64,000 nt of DNA, from NCBI GenBank assembly GCA_944383685.1, contig CALWQM010000002.1:62001-126000 (forward strand), written 5' to 3'. This DNA is from an uncultured Clostridia bacterium. Its GTDB lineage: Bacteria; Bacillota; Clostridia; Christensenellales; UBA1242. The translations under genes and the position numbers were made by a program. How positions within the stretch are numbered: the stretch's first letter is position 1; every line of letters starts with the position of its first letter. The notes under the pieces are model-generated. The model ran no database searches and was not told the origin of the DNA. It saw only the letters and a program-made list of their open reading frames with translations. Positions 44,550-53,813 of this stretch are shown in pieces.

Positions 44550-47500
44550 ATGTTTGAACTTAATAATTTTGAAAAAATTAAAATTGGTATTGCTTCACCT
44601 GAAAAAATTAGGGAATGGTCACACGGCGAAGTAACAAAACCTGAAACTATCAATTACAGAACACAAAAACCAGAAAAAGATGGTCTTTTCTGTGAAAGAA
44701 TTTTTGGACCTAAAAAAGACTGGGAATGTCATTGCGGTAAGTATAAAAAAATTCGTTACCGTGGTGTCATCTGCGACAAGTGTGGCGTTGAAGTTACAAG
44801 AAGTAAGGTTCGTCGTGAAAGAATGGGACACATTGAACTTGCTTGCCCTGTAACTCATTTATGGTATTTTAGAACCGTTCCTTCTCGTATTGGTATGCTT
44901 CTTGACCTTACTCCAAAAACTTTGGAGCAAGTGGTTTATTATATCAATTATATCGTAACAGACCCTAAAAACACTGATTTAGAATATAAACAAATTTTAA
45001 CTGATAAAGAATATCGTGATGCCATTGAAAAATATGGTTATGGCAGTTTCGATGCTGGCATGGGCGCAGAAGCAATTAAAAAACTTCTTGCCGAAGTTGA
45101 CCTTGATAAGGAATCAAAAGAACTTAAAGAAGAATTGAAAACTTCTAAGGGACAAAGAAAAATTAAAGCTGCAAAGAAACTTGATATAGTTGAATCATTT
45201 AGAAAAAGTGGAAACAATCCAACTTGGATGGTTTTGGATGTTATTCCTGTTCTTCCACCTGACCTTCGTCCTATGGTTCCACTTGATGGTGGCAGATATG
45301 CAACAAGTGACTTAAACGATTTGTATCGTCGTGTTATCAACAGAAACAATCGTTTAAAGAAACTTATGGAACTTGGTGCTCCTGATGTTATCATTAGAAA
45401 TGAAAAGAGAATGCTTCAAGAAGCAGTTGATAACCTTATTGATAACGGTAAACGTGGAAAGGCTGTTCAAGGTTCAAAACAAAGAGATTTAAAATCACTT
45501 TCTGCTATGCTTGGTGGTAAGAAAGGTAGATTTAGACAAAACCTTCTTGGTAAACGTGTTGACTATTCTGGTCGTTCAGTTATTGTTGTTGGTCCAGAAC
45601 TTAAAATTTATCAATGCGGACTTCCAAAAGAAATGGCTTTGGAACTTTTCAAACCATTCATTATGAACAGACTTGTTGAAATGAATTTAACAAACAACAT
45701 CAAAACTGCAAAACGTATGATTGAAAGAGAAAAACCTGTTGTTTGGGATATTTTAGCAGATGTTATCAAAGACCATCCAGTTCTTTTAAACCGTGCTCCA
45801 ACACTTCACAGACTTTCTGTTCAAGCATTTGAGCCTGTTCTTGTTGAAGGTAAGGCAATCAAACTTCACCCAGCAGCATGTACTGCGTTCAATGCTGACT
45901 TCGATGGTGACCAAATGCCTGTTCACATCCCTCTTTCAATTGATGCAAGAACAGAAGCAAGAACATTGATGCTTGCATCAAACAACATTTTGAAACTTAG
46001 TGATGGTGAACCTATTGTAACTCCAACTCAGGACGTTGTCCTTGGTTGTTATTATCTTACACTTATCCGTCCAGGTGCTAAGGGTGAAGGAAGCATTTTT
46101 GCATCTCGTAACGAAATGATTTATGCTTATCAAACAAAAAATCTTGACCTTCAAGCAGAATGCACTGTTAGAATGACAAAAGAATATAATGGAAAAACTT
46201 ACACAAAGAGAATTACAACATCTGTTGGTCGTGTGCTTTTCAACAATATTATCCCACAAGACCTTGGATATGTTGACAGAACAATTGAAGACAACATTTG
46301 CGAACTTGAAATAAACAAGCCTGTTAAAAAGGCTGAACTTAAAGAACTTGTTGCTGATGTTTATGCTAAATATGGCACAACTGACACTGCTAACCTTGTT
46401 GACAGACTTAAAGATATTGGTTATAAATATTCAACTCTTGCTTCAATTTCAGTTAATATTTATGATATTGAAGAACCAAAAGAAAAAGCTGAAATTTTGA
46501 AGGAAGCAGAAGACCAAGTTCTTGAAAATGATAAACTTCTTCGTCGTGGACTTATCACTTTAAATGAAAAACTTGATGCTAACATTGACATTTGGAATCA
46601 TGCAGTTAATAAAGTGCAAGATGCAGTTGTTAAGTCAATAGACCAATTCAACCCATTCAGTTTGATGGTTCTTTCTGGTGCTCGTGGTAACAAAGTGCAA
46701 TTGAACAGTGACTGTGGTATGATTGGTATTAAAGCAACAGCTTCTGCAACAAAGAATGATATGGCTATTAAGTCTTCATTTAGACAAGGTTTAACACCAA
46801 TTGAATATTTCGTTAACTCTCGTGGTTCTCGTAAAGGTCTTTCCGACACAGCTCTTAAAACTGCTGACTCTGGTTACCTTACAAGAAGACTTGTTGACGT
46901 TGCACAAGATGTTGTTATCACAACAGAAGACTGCTTCGCTGATGCTGGTGAAAAGGTTAAGGGTGTTACTGTTAGTGAACTTGTCAGTGACGGTTTTGTT
47001 CAAGAAACTCTTGACGAAAGAATTTATGGACGTGTTGCTGTTGAGGATATTGTTAACCCTAAGACAAAAGAAATCATTGTTCATGCAAATGAAATGATTA
47101 CAAAAGAACAATCAAAAGCAATTGTTGATGCTGGAATTAAAGAAGTTCAAATTCGTTCTCTTATCACTTGCCGTTGCAAACATGGTGTTTGTGCAAAATG
47201 CTATGGAAGAAACATGGCTGGTAAAAATATGGTTACTCTTGGTGAAGCAGTTGGTATTATTGCTGCTCAATCAATTGGTGAACCTGGTACACAGCTTACA
47301 ATGAGAACCTTCCACACTGGTGGTTCTGCTGTTGCTGCTGATATCACACAAGGTCTTCCAAGAGTTGAAGAAATTTTTGAAGCAAGAAAACCAAAAGGTG
47401 AATGTTTGCTTAGCGAAGTTGCTGGTAAAGTTCACATCAAAGAAGATGCAAAGAACTATACAATCACAATCATCACAGGTGAAGGTGATATAGATTACGA

Positions 47501-48083
47501 AGTAAGAAAGCCAGTTGTTTTGAAAGTTAAAGAAGGCGAACATGTTGAACCTGGAACACAACTTACAAATGGTGCAATTAACCCAACTGACCTTTTAAGA
47601 ACAAAAGGACTTAAAGGCCTTGAACAATACCTTCTTTCAGAAGTTATCAAAGTTTATAGAGGTCAAGAAGTTAAGGTTAATGATAAGCATGTTGAAATTA
47701 TTATTCGTCAAATGCTTAAAAAAGTTAAAATTGAAGATTCTGGTGACACAGAGCTTCTTACTGGCGAAATTGTTGATATTTCAAGATGTGATGAAGAAAA
47801 TGAAAGAGTGCTTCGTGAAGGTGGTAGACCAGCTATTGCAAGAAGAATGCTTTTGGGTATCACAAGAGCTGCTCTTATGACAGAATCATTCCTTTCATCA
47901 TCATCCTTCCAAGAGACATCAAGAGTTCTTACAGACGCTGCTCTTAAAGGTAAAGTTGATAACCTTGTTGGTATCAAAGAAAATGTTATTATCGGTAAAC
48001 TTATTCCAGCAGGAAGTGGACTTAAAAAATATCGTTCAGTTGTTCCTGTTAAGGTTGAAAAAGAAGAAACCGAAGCTATTTAA
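44550..48083 (+). CDS. rpoC: RNA polymerase beta' subunit
   Basis: 1,177 residues, normal for Bacillota. Seen: N-terminal zinc finger [19 protein letters not shown], the catalytic magnesium loop NADFDGDQM, the bridge helix/trigger loop region ([20 protein letters not shown]) and the second zinc site [21 protein letters not shown] lies upstream of the ATG. Unlike the usual arrangement, the gene is 257 bp away from rpoB with a GC-rich dyad and its own promoter between, and it is followed by a strong terminator rather than rpsL/rpsG. Confidence 0.98.
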   Translation: MFELNNFEKIKIGIASPEKIREWSHGEVTKPETINYRTQKPEKDGLFCERIFGPKKDWECHCGKYKKIRYRGVICDKCGVEVTRSKVRRERMGHIELACPVTHLWYFRTVPSRIGMLLDLTPKTLEQVVYYINYIVTDPKNTDLEYKQILTDKEYRDAIEKYGYGSFDAGMGAEAIKKLLAEVDLDKESKELKEELKTSKGQRKIKAAKKLDIVESFRKSGNNPTWMVLDVIPVLPPDLRPMVPLDGGRYATSDLNDLYRRVINRNNRLKKLMELGAPDVIIRNEKRMLQEAVDNLIDNGKRGKAVQGSKQRDLKSLSAMLGGKKGRFRQNLLGKRVDYSGRSVIVVGPELKIYQCGLPKEMALELFKPFIMNRLVEMNLTNNIKTAKRMIEREKPVVWDILADVIKDHPVLLNRAPTLHRLSVQAFEPVLVEGKAIKLHPAACTAFNADFDGDQMPVHIPLSIDARTEARTLMLASNNILKLSDGEPIVTPTQDVVLGCYYLTLIRPGAKGEGSIFASRNEMIYAYQTKNLDLQAECTVRMTKEYNGKTYTKRITTSVGRVLFNNIIPQDLGYVDRTIEDNICELEINKPVKKAELKELVADVYAKYGTTDTANLVDRLKDIGYKYSTLASISVNIYDIEEPKEKAEILKEAEDQVLENDKLLRRGLITLNEKLDANIDIWNHAVNKVQDAVVKSIDQFNPFSLMVLSGARGNKVQLNSDCGMIGIKATASATKNDMAIKSSFRQGLTPIEYFVNSRGSRKGLSDTALKTADSGYLTRRLVDVAQDVVITTEDCFADAGEKVKGVTVSELVSDGFVQETLDERIYGRVAVEDIVNPKTKEIIVHANEMITKEQSKAIVDAGIKEVQIRSLITCRCKHGVCAKCYGRNMAGKNMVTLGEAVGIIAAQSIGEPGTQLTMRTFHTGGSAVAADITQGLPRVEEIFEARKPKGECLLSEVAGKVHIKEDAKNYTITIITGEGDIDYEVRKPVVLKVKEGEHVEPGTQLTNGAINPTDLLRTKGLKGLEQYLLSEVIKVYRGQEVKVNDKHVEIIIRQMLKKVKIEDSGDTELLTGEIVDISRCDEENERVLREGGRPAIARRMLLGITRAALMTESFLSSSSFQETSRVLTDAALKGKVDNLVGIKENVIIGKLIPAGSGLKKYRSVVPVKVEKEETEAI

Positions 48084-48084
48084 T

Positions 48085-48113
48085 AAAAATAACCCATTAT
48101 TGGGTTATTTTTT
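48085..48113 (+). terminator. Terminator after rpoC
   Basis: Perfect 10-bp stem AAATAACCCA/TGGGTTATTT (48087-48096 with 48101-48110), 4-nt loop, T run. Confidence 0.85.
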
Positions 48114-48158
48114 ATGTCATACTTTGAAATATAGATGAGTTCATATGTGAGTTTTATA

Positions 48159-48187
48159 TTGACAAACGAAAATCAAGATGTTAAAAT
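48159..48187 (+). promoter_or_regulatory. Promoter of the 48.2-50.3 kb operon
   Basis: TTGACA (48159-48164), 17-bp spacer with TGT extension, TAAAAT (48182-48187). Confidence 0.75.
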
Positions 48188-48204
48188 TATTCTAAGAGGG
48201 TATC

Positions 48205-48609
48205 ATGAAAGAATATAAGTTTTTAAGTGAAAATAATAATGATTTAATAGGATTATTAAGAAGAATTATTAAGCATAAAGATAGAAATATAATTATAACC
48301 CGAGACACTGCATCGAAATTTCTTGACCAATATAGAACTATGTTTCCAAACAGAGAGTTTTCAATTAAAAGAGAAAATAATGAATTAATTTATTCTTTTG
48401 ATTTGTCAATAATATTGGATGATGAAGTTTCACAAAAAGCGAGTTTGAAAATACTTGATGACCAAACCCATAGTGGTAGATATAAGATTTTGTCTTGTAA
48501 TTTTGCTGGTGTTGGTTATTATAAAGCAAGCAATTCAAACTGTGATGATATGATCATTTGTGCAAACAAACAAGATTTTAATGACAACTTTAAAGAGAAG
48601 GAGCTTTAA
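48205..48609 (+). CDS. Unknown 134-residue protein, partner of M3-like peptidase
   Basis: No signal peptide or membrane segment; mixed alpha/beta, charged. Segments: IGLLRRIIKHKDRNIIITRD and FDLSIILDDEVSQKASLKIL. I recognise no family. GAGGG lies before the ATG. Its stop overlaps the start of the peptidase gene (TAATG), so the two are translationally coupled and probably work together; a substrate adaptor or inhibitor role would be speculation. Confidence 0.75.
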   Translation: MKEYKFLSENNNDLIGLLRRIIKHKDRNIIITRDTASKFLDQYRTMFPNREFSIKRENNELIYSFDLSIILDDEVSQKASLKILDDQTHSGRYKILSCNFAGVGYYKASNSNCDDMIICANKQDFNDNFKEKEL

Positions 48610-49655
48610 TGACTTTTGATGAAAATTTTGTGGAAAATTTAAATAAAAACCTTAAAAAAAGACCGTTTTTCGAATTTTATGATTACATTCAAAGATTTTT
48701 ACCATTATTAAAAGATAGTATAAGAAATCAACGAATGCAACCTGTGGAGCATGCTAAAATCGAAATGTCCACTCGTGAAATTATTGATGTAGTTTTACTA
48801 TTTTATAAAGATTTTGATAAGGAATTATATAATAAACTTAATGACACTTTAATGGAAAATAGCTTTGTGTATAAAACTGACAGTCCAACAAGATCCCACT
48901 TGTCCAAAAATTTTTTTGATGAGCATAAAGATGAACTTGAAGGAAAATCAACTATTTTTCAGTATAGTGAACCAACGCAGGATGGTGGAGTAAATGCAGT
49001 CGGTGTTATTTCATTTGATGAAAAAAATTATAGAGAAATCAATTTAAATCCAAGAAATAATATTAATAGTTTGGTGGTTATTGCTCATGAATTTGCTCAT
49101 GCTTTAGCACAAAGAGTGCAAGAATTTAAGGTAATGAAAGCTGATGTAGCATGTGAAATTGAAAGCTTGTTTATTGAACATGTTGTTGTAGATTACTTTA
49201 AAAATATTGGTATTTTAACTGAAATTAATTACAAAAATAGTCTTACACAACAAAAAAATAATTATCTTTCTTGTGCTTACTCAATTTTAGATGAGAATAA
49301 AATTGCACAACATCTTAAATATCCAGTGACTAAGAATAGCCTTGAAAATTTCGAGAAGAAATTTCAAGATAGACCTGATTATGAAAAGGTCATGGATATA
49401 GTTAGACACCTAGCTGAACCAAGGGCAGATTTTGAAGGTATGAGAAAGTTTAGGTATGTTGTTGGTGGGGTTGTTGCAACTGAACTTTATAAAGATTTTA
49501 AAAAGGATAAAGAAAATACTGTAAAAAAATATAAAGAATTTTTAAATAAAAATGCTGAATTAACACTTGAAGAAGCAGCACAATTTCTTTTAGGTAACAA
49601 CTACATTAAAAGAATACAAAGTGCGTGTGTAAGTGGTTTGAATAAAAATTTATAG
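48609..49655 (+). CDS. Minimal M3-like zinc metallopeptidase
   Basis: 348 residues. The zinc motif VVIAHEFAHALAQ gives His160, Glu161 and His164; the third ligand is probably Glu183 in CEIESLFIEHVVVDYF, which matches the AE.AST..E helix of M3 oligopeptidases (PepF/Lon-type clan MA). M3 enzymes are normally around 600 residues; this one is little more than half that, so it keeps mainly the catalytic part. No signal peptide: cytoplasmic. AAGGAG lies before the start inside the upstream gene. Family placement is moderate; the zinc peptidase call itself is solid. Confidence 0.75.
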   Translation: MTFDENFVENLNKNLKKRPFFEFYDYIQRFLPLLKDSIRNQRMQPVEHAKIEMSTREIIDVVLLFYKDFDKELYNKLNDTLMENSFVYKTDSPTRSHLSKNFFDEHKDELEGKSTIFQYSEPTQDGGVNAVGVISFDEKNYREINLNPRNNINSLVVIAHEFAHALAQRVQEFKVMKADVACEIESLFIEHVVVDYFKNIGILTEINYKNSLTQQKNNYLSCAYSILDENKIAQHLKYPVTKNSLENFEKKFQDRPDYEKVMDIVRHLAEPRADFEGMRKFRYVVGGVVATELYKDFKKDKENTVKKYKEFLNKNAELTLEEAAQFLLGNNYIKRIQSACVSGLNKNL

Positions 49656-49665
49656 GGTGAATATT

Positions 49666-50298
49666 ATGGATAATGTTGAAAAAATTTTTAATTTATATAT
49701 GTTAGCGAATAAATTAAAAACAACTTTAAGAACAGGTTGGCTTCATTGGAATGTTGAAAACACAAGAATTGAAAGTGTGGCAGAGCATGTTTATGGAACA
49801 ATTATGCTTGCAGTTTCAATCTATGCAAATTGTGGACAAGATTTCAAAGACCTTGATTTTGAAAAAGTGGCTTTAATGATTGCTCTTCACGAAACAGAAG
49901 AAATTTTAATTGGTGATATCACAATGTTTGAATATCAAAAAGTTAAAAACAAAAAAGAGGCAGGGAGAAAAGCCGTTCAGCAAATTTTTCAAGATTGCAT
50001 AAACAAAGAGAAATTTTTAAATATCATAGCGGAATATGAAGACAGAAACACAAATGAAGCGAAGTTTGCATATATGTGTGATAAACTTGAAGCAGATATT
50101 CAGGCGTATATTTATAGAAATAACTTTAATTTAGAAAAAGCAAATCCAATTTGTTTAAACGATGAAAGAATTTTGAAAATGAATAAACAAGGTATAAGCA
50201 GGGTTGAACAATATTTTTTTGAAAATGATAAAGCAAAATTTTCAGGTATTTTTAAAGAAATAGATGATTATTTAAAAAATCTTGAAAAAAATAAGTAA
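49666..50298 (+). CDS. HD-fold hydrolase-like protein (HD to HE variant)
   Basis: 210 residues from the ATG at 49666 (AGGGTGA six bases upstream; an in-frame GTG at 49657 lies inside that site). The sequence follows the YfbR/HDDC2-type 5'-nucleotidase group: ESVAEHVYGTIMLA holds a first metal His, and ALHETEEILIGDIT occupies the HD motif position, with Glu in place of the usual Asp. A later Asp is found in YMCDKLEADIQAY. These enzymes dephosphorylate (deoxy)nucleoside monophosphates; whether the HE variant keeps activity is unclear. Third gene of the operon with the M3-like peptidase, 10 nt after its stop. Confidence 0.75.
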   Translation: MDNVEKIFNLYMLANKLKTTLRTGWLHWNVENTRIESVAEHVYGTIMLAVSIYANCGQDFKDLDFEKVALMIALHETEEILIGDITMFEYQKVKNKKEAGRKAVQQIFQDCINKEKFLNIIAEYEDRNTNEAKFAYMCDKLEADIQAYIYRNNFNLEKANPICLNDERILKMNKQGISRVEQYFFENDKAKFSGIFKEIDDYLKNLEKNK

Positions 50299-50304
50299 AT
50301 TGTC

Positions 50305-50333
50305 TTTACAAATAGTATTTTTCTCGTTATAAT
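50305..50333 (+). promoter_or_regulatory. Promoter of the ABC-F leader
   Basis: TTTACA (50305-50310), 17-bp spacer, TATAAT (50328-50333). Transcription would start near 50340, leaving about 224 nt before the ABC-F start. Confidence 0.75.
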
Positions 50334-50365
50334 TTAATTAATTAAAATAAAAGGAGATAAAAGCA

Positions 50366-50398
50366 ATGAGAATAGTTAGAGAAGAAATCATTTTATAA
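50366..50398 (+). CDS. Ten-residue leader peptide MRIVREEIIL
   Basis: A strong AAGGAG site is followed by ATG and the ten-codon frame MRIVREEIIL ending in TAA at 50396-50398. It lies between a good promoter and a leader terminator upstream of an ABC-F gene. Short leader peptides in this position are known to control ABC-F and other antibiotic resistance genes by drug-induced ribosome stalling. The peptide codons (ATAGTTAGA, 50372-50380) are complementary to downstream leader bases. Confidence 0.7.
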   Translation: MRIVREEIIL

Positions 50399-50496
50399 TA
50401 CACATAAAATGCTTTTGTTTTATGTGTGTTTTACGCATAAAACTATCTAACTTTTGTTTGTTTTTATAAAGTCTGCTAGTTTTAGCAGATTTTTTT
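50399..50496 (+). promoter_or_regulatory. Attenuator with alternative RNA pairings before ABC-F gene
   Basis: Four elements are visible. (1) Perfect hairpin ACACATAAAA/TTTTATGTGT, 50400-50409 with 50418-50427. (2) The TTTTATG arm can instead pair with a second CATAAAA at 50436-50442. (3) TAAAACTA (50438-50445) is an exact complement of TAGTTTTA (50477-50484), which is the loop and inner stem of the terminator: an antiterminator. (4) Terminator TCTGCTA/TAGCAGA (50472-50478 with 50483-50489) and seven T. AGTTAGA in the leader peptide codons pairs with TCTAACT (50446-50452). Ribosome position on the leader peptide can therefore decide between terminator and antiterminator. Confidence 0.75.
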
Positions 50497-50563
50497 ATAA
50501 TCCATTTATAATTAAGTTTTCTTAGTTTTGTGCGTGCAAATTCTTTAAAAGAGGAGGGCGCGT

Positions 50564-52093
50564 ATGCTGAGAGTTAATAATTTGAATGTAAAAATTGGTG
50601 ATAGGGTTTTAATTAATAATTTATCTTTTTCTTTGAAAAATGGTGACAAACTTGCAATTATAGGTGAAGAGGGTGATGGTAAATCTACATTGCTAAAATG
50701 TATATTTAATATTAAAGATTTGACATATGCACAAATTTCAGGAACTGTGAACTATGAGAATGCAAAGCTTAGTTTTCTTGAACAATTTTTGCCTTCAAGT
50801 TGGGAAAATGTTTCTGTTGAAGAATATTTGCTTAAAGATGATGTTAAAGACAATATTGATTACTTTAATTTTGAGAAATTGACAAATATTACTCCACTTT
50901 TTGCAAAAGTTAAATTAAATAACAAGATTTATATAGATAATCAACTTGTTAAAACCCTTTCTGGTGGTGAAAAAATAAAGTTACAATTAGTGAAAATTTT
51001 ACTTAATAAACCAGATATAATTTTGCTTGATGAACCTTCCAATGATTTAGATGAAGAAAGTTTGTTAGTTCTTGAAAAATTGATTAGCGAATTTAATGGT
51101 ATTGTTATTTTTATATCTCATGATGAAACATTGATTGAAAATTGCGCTAATTGTGTCTTACATTTGGAGCAGGTAAAGCGAAAAAGTGAGAATATATGGC
51201 ATTTTGAAAAAATGAAATATGCTGATTATCTCTTGAAACGCAAACAACAAATTGATAGACAAGAAAGTATTGCATTAAAACAGCAAGAGGAAATTAAAAT
51301 AAGGGAAGAAAAGTGGCAGAAAATTTATCAGCAAGTTCATAATGATTTAAATTCAATATCAAGGCAGGATCCACAAGGTGGGAGACTTTTGAAAAAGAAA
51401 ATGAAATCTGTTAAAGCACAAGAAAGGCGTTTTGAAAAAATTAAAGAAAATGTAACAGAGTTCTTGGCACCAGAAGAAGCAATAACTTTAAAATTTAAAA
51501 ATAAAGATATTCCAAATAATAAGTGTATGCTAGATTTTTATGCTGATAAGTTAGTTGCAGGAGATAAGGTCTTGGCAAATAATGTAAGTCTTAGAATTTT
51601 TGGAGCAGATAGGGTTGTTGTTACTGGAAAAAATGGAACTGGAAAAACAACACTTTTAAATAGTTTATATGAAACATTGAAAAATCAAAATACAGTGTAT
51701 ATGACTCAAAATTATGATGAAATTCTTAATAAATTTGATTCGGTTGATGAATATATAAAAAGTTTTTGCTTTGATAAAGAGGATATAACAAGAGCAAAGA
51801 CCTATCTTGGTGGCTTAAAGTTCACAAGTGAAGAAATGAATGCAAAAATATCAAATTTAAGTGGTGGGCAAAAGGGTAAACTTTTTCTTTTGAAACTTGT
51901 TATTTTAAGTCCAGATTATTTATTGTTAGATGAACCCACAAGAAATTTTAGTCCACTTACTAATCCAGTTTTAAGAAAAGTTCTTAAAGAGTATAATGGT
52001 GTTTTGATTGCAGTTTCGCATGATAAAAAATTTATTGATGAAGTGGGAAAAACTGTTTATGCGTTAACTAAAAATGGCTTAGTCAAAACATAA
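50564..52093 (+). CDS. ABC-F family ATPase, probable antibiotic ribosome-protection type
   Basis: 509 residues, no membrane segments: two ABC domains and a linker, so an ABC-F protein acting on the ribosome rather than a transporter. NBD1: Walker A GEEGDGKST (34-42), signature LSGGEK (132-137), Walker B IILLDEPSNDLD with Glu157. Charged helical linker about 205-320 (the P-site tRNA interaction motif region). NBD2: Walker A GKNGTGKTT (355-363), signature LSGGQ, Walker B LLLDEPTRN with Glu457, where the usual NHLD D-loop is replaced by RNFSPLTNP. GAGGAGG precedes the ATG. The leader-peptide attenuator upstream strongly suggests induction by a ribosome-targeting drug (lincosamide, pleuromutilin, streptogramin A or macrolide class); the exact drug cannot be read from sequence. 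Confidence 0.9.
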   Translation: MLRVNNLNVKIGDRVLINNLSFSLKNGDKLAIIGEEGDGKSTLLKCIFNIKDLTYAQISGTVNYENAKLSFLEQFLPSSWENVSVEEYLLKDDVKDNIDYFNFEKLTNITPLFAKVKLNNKIYIDNQLVKTLSGGEKIKLQLVKILLNKPDIILLDEPSNDLDEESLLVLEKLISEFNGIVIFISHDETLIENCANCVLHLEQVKRKSENIWHFEKMKYADYLLKRKQQIDRQESIALKQQEEIKIREEKWQKIYQQVHNDLNSISRQDPQGGRLLKKKMKSVKAQERRFEKIKENVTEFLAPEEAITLKFKNKDIPNNKCMLDFYADKLVAGDKVLANNVSLRIFGADRVVVTGKNGTGKTTLLNSLYETLKNQNTVYMTQNYDEILNKFDSVDEYIKSFCFDKEDITRAKTYLGGLKFTSEEMNAKISNLSGGQKGKLFLLKLVILSPDYLLLDEPTRNFSPLTNPVLRKVLKEYNGVLIAVSHDKKFIDEVGKTVYALTKNGLVKT

Positions 52094-52111
52094 ATTTTTA
52101 AAAATAACATA

Positions 52112-52140
52112 TTTACATTTGCTATTTTTTGTGTTATACT
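52112..52140 (+). promoter_or_regulatory. Promoter of the 52180 gene
   Basis: TTTACA (52112-52117), 17-bp spacer with TGT extension, TATACT (52135-52140). Confidence 0.65.
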
Positions 52141-52179
52141 TTCCTTATAAAAGTTGTTTTTTAGTTTAGAAGGAAGGGA

Positions 52180-53013
52180 ATGATGAAAAGTTTAAGTAAG
52201 AGTAAAAAATTTTTATTTAATTATGTGGTTGTTTATTCAAGATTTTTGCTTACAAATAATTTTGACAGGGTTAGAGATGATTTAGTATCTCTTGCAAAAA
52301 ATGGAGAGTTGCATGCCCTTTCAAAATATTTATTTTTTGAAAAAAAGGAAAATTTAGATAAAAATTTGCTTGAAATTGCAAAAAATATTGAAAAAAAGGA
52401 CAATAAATCGCCAGAAGAGTGGGAAGTGGTTGCAAGTTTGCATAGTAAAGATATTGTTCCATGCTTTTGCGAACATAAGCTTTGCAATGCAATTGAGATG
52501 GAAAATTATTTTACAGGAGCTCTTGCTGATTACGATTATACAAGAGATGAATACGATCATGGAAGATGTAATGAAGATAATTTAAACTTGCGAGTTGACA
52601 AAATGTTTAATATATACAGAAACTTGCTTGCAACTGATTATATTAAAGCAATAAAAAATGCTCAGGCGGGGTATTACAAGAACTTTGTAAACACGAACAA
52701 TAGCATTGATGGTTATTCGTTTTTGGAATTGACAAGCAAACCTTTTACAGATGTTGTTTATATGAGTGAGAAAGAATATAAAGATAATATTTTCAAAAAA
52801 AGATTTTCAAGAAAAAGTATTTTTAAAGCTTTGGCAACGATAAATAAAAAAGCGAAAAAGGAAGGGAAGGAAGATTTTATCAGTGACTTTTGTTATAACA
52901 ACTCCATCTTGTTATGCCAACAAAAGAAAAAAGATTTAGGATATTTTGGTCTTCAAGACATTGCAAAACAAGATTTAATTATCGTTGAAACTCCAAATTT
53001 AAGTTTAGTTTAA
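52180..53013 (+). CDS. Unknown 277-residue cytoplasmic protein
   Basis: No signal peptide and no convincing membrane helix. Largely helical and charged, with an N-terminal part resembling short helical repeats (DLVSLAKNGELHALSKYLFF) and a central Cys/His-containing stretch (CFCEHKLCNA). I recognise no family. GGAAGGG precedes two consecutive ATG codons (52180 and 52183). It has its own promoter and ends at a strong bidirectional terminator, so it is probably monocistronic. Confidence 0.75.
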   Translation: MMKSLSKSKKFLFNYVVVYSRFLLTNNFDRVRDDLVSLAKNGELHALSKYLFFEKKENLDKNLLEIAKNIEKKDNKSPEEWEVVASLHSKDIVPCFCEHKLCNAIEMENYFTGALADYDYTRDEYDHGRCNEDNLNLRVDKMFNIYRNLLATDYIKAIKNAQAGYYKNFVNTNNSIDGYSFLELTSKPFTDVVYMSEKEYKDNIFKKRFSRKSIFKALATINKKAKKEGKEDFISDFCYNNSILLCQQKKKDLGYFGLQDIAKQDLIIVETPNLSLV

Positions 53014-53046
53014 AAAAATAGGCTAATTTTGCCTATTTTTTATTTA
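53012..53046. terminator. Bidirectional terminator
   Basis: Perfect 10-bp stem AAAAATAGGC/GCCTATTTTT (53014-53023 with 53031-53040), 7-nt loop, A run before and T run after. It ends the 52180 gene and the minus-strand transcript from 53.2 kb. Confidence 0.8.
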
Positions 53047-53240
53047 TTTTTAATATGGGATCTATTAAGTTTTAAATAATTTTCTTTTGTTAGTTCATAA
53101 AAATCAGCAATAAATTTTTCATTATCTTTCTTTTTTATCGTTTCTTCACTATGTGAATAATTAATTCCACATGAAAGTTGAAGTTTTGATGATGAAATAT
53201 TTCTTCTATCGCACTTGCATATCCTTAAACATAAAATCAT
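53040..53240 (-). CDS. Doubtful small protein downstream of tRNA-Leu
   Basis: An open frame of up to 66 codons from the ATG at 53240 (GGAAGG upstream) encodes a charged peptide ending YLKLNRSHIKNK; I recognise no family. Against it: a near-perfect promoter (TTGACA, 17 bp, TAAAAT; 53267-53239) overlaps the start, and its expected +1 near 53232 lies after the ATG. Translation would need readthrough from the tRNA gene, or the locus is a small RNA of about 220 nt ending at the shared terminator. Confidence 0.3.
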   Translation of the reverse strand: MILCLRICKCDRRNISSSKLQLSCGINYSHSEETIKKKDNEKFIADFYELTKENYLKLNRSHIKNK

Positions 53241-53267
53241 TTTACCTTCCACAAACACTTTTGTCAA
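53239..53267 (-). promoter_or_regulatory. Strong minus-strand promoter after tRNA-Leu
   Basis: Minus strand: TTGACA (53267-53262), 17-bp spacer, TAAAAT (53244-53239). Confidence 0.6.
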
Positions 53268-53335
53268 CTAAATGATAATTAAAATAAAAAATCACAATTT
53301 AACAATGTGATTTAATACAAAATAAAATATTGATT

Positions 53336-53421
53336 TGGTGCCGGAAGAGGGGGTCGAACCCTCATGAAGTTGCCCTCGCGGGATTTTGAGTCCCGTGCGT
53401 CTGCCATTCCGCCATTCCGGC
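53336..53421 (-). tRNA. tRNA-Leu (CAA)
   Basis: 86 nt with CCA encoded. Acceptor GCCGGAA/TTCCGGC, A73 then CCA; anticodon stem CGGGA/TCCCG with loop CTCAAAA, anticodon CAA; a long variable arm typical of class II leucine tRNA; T arm AGGGTTCGACCCCCT. Reads codon TTG. Confidence 0.95.
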
Positions 53422-53813
53422 ATAGTGTCTTTAAATGATTGTTAATTTATATTTGTTTTAAGATTATTATTGTTTGTTTTGGGTTAAATATTGGAAGCCA
53501 AGTTGTGCAAAGATGATTTTTTATAAAGTGTTGAAAACAAAAGTAATTTCTAATAGAACTTATATAAATATCTTATTAATACACTTTAACATCACATTGC
53601 CTATATTATCATATTTCTATCTTTTTTGCAAGTATTTTCACTTATTTTTTGATTTAGTTACAAAATCTCTTGATTATTTTTATGAAAAATAATATAATTT
53701 ATTTGAATTAAAAAATTTTTAAGTTGTTAAAATTTTAATTATTTTATTGAAGATGTTTTATTTAGTGTGTGATTTTTTTCAAGTTTAATATTTTAATTAA
53801 GTTAGGTTTTGCA
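53422..53813. other. AT-rich intergenic region
   Basis: About 390 bp between tRNA-Leu and recJ. Very A/T-rich with no convincing gene; one plus-strand frame at 53474-53692 has no ribosome site and no family likeness. The recJ promoter should lie here but no clear -35/-10 pair stands out. Confidence 0.5.

Noticed and set aside
53474..53692. 72-codon plus-strand frame before recJ
   Set aside because: No ribosome site, A/T-driven composition (Phe, Ile, Leu, Lys, Tyr), no family likeness; probably chance.
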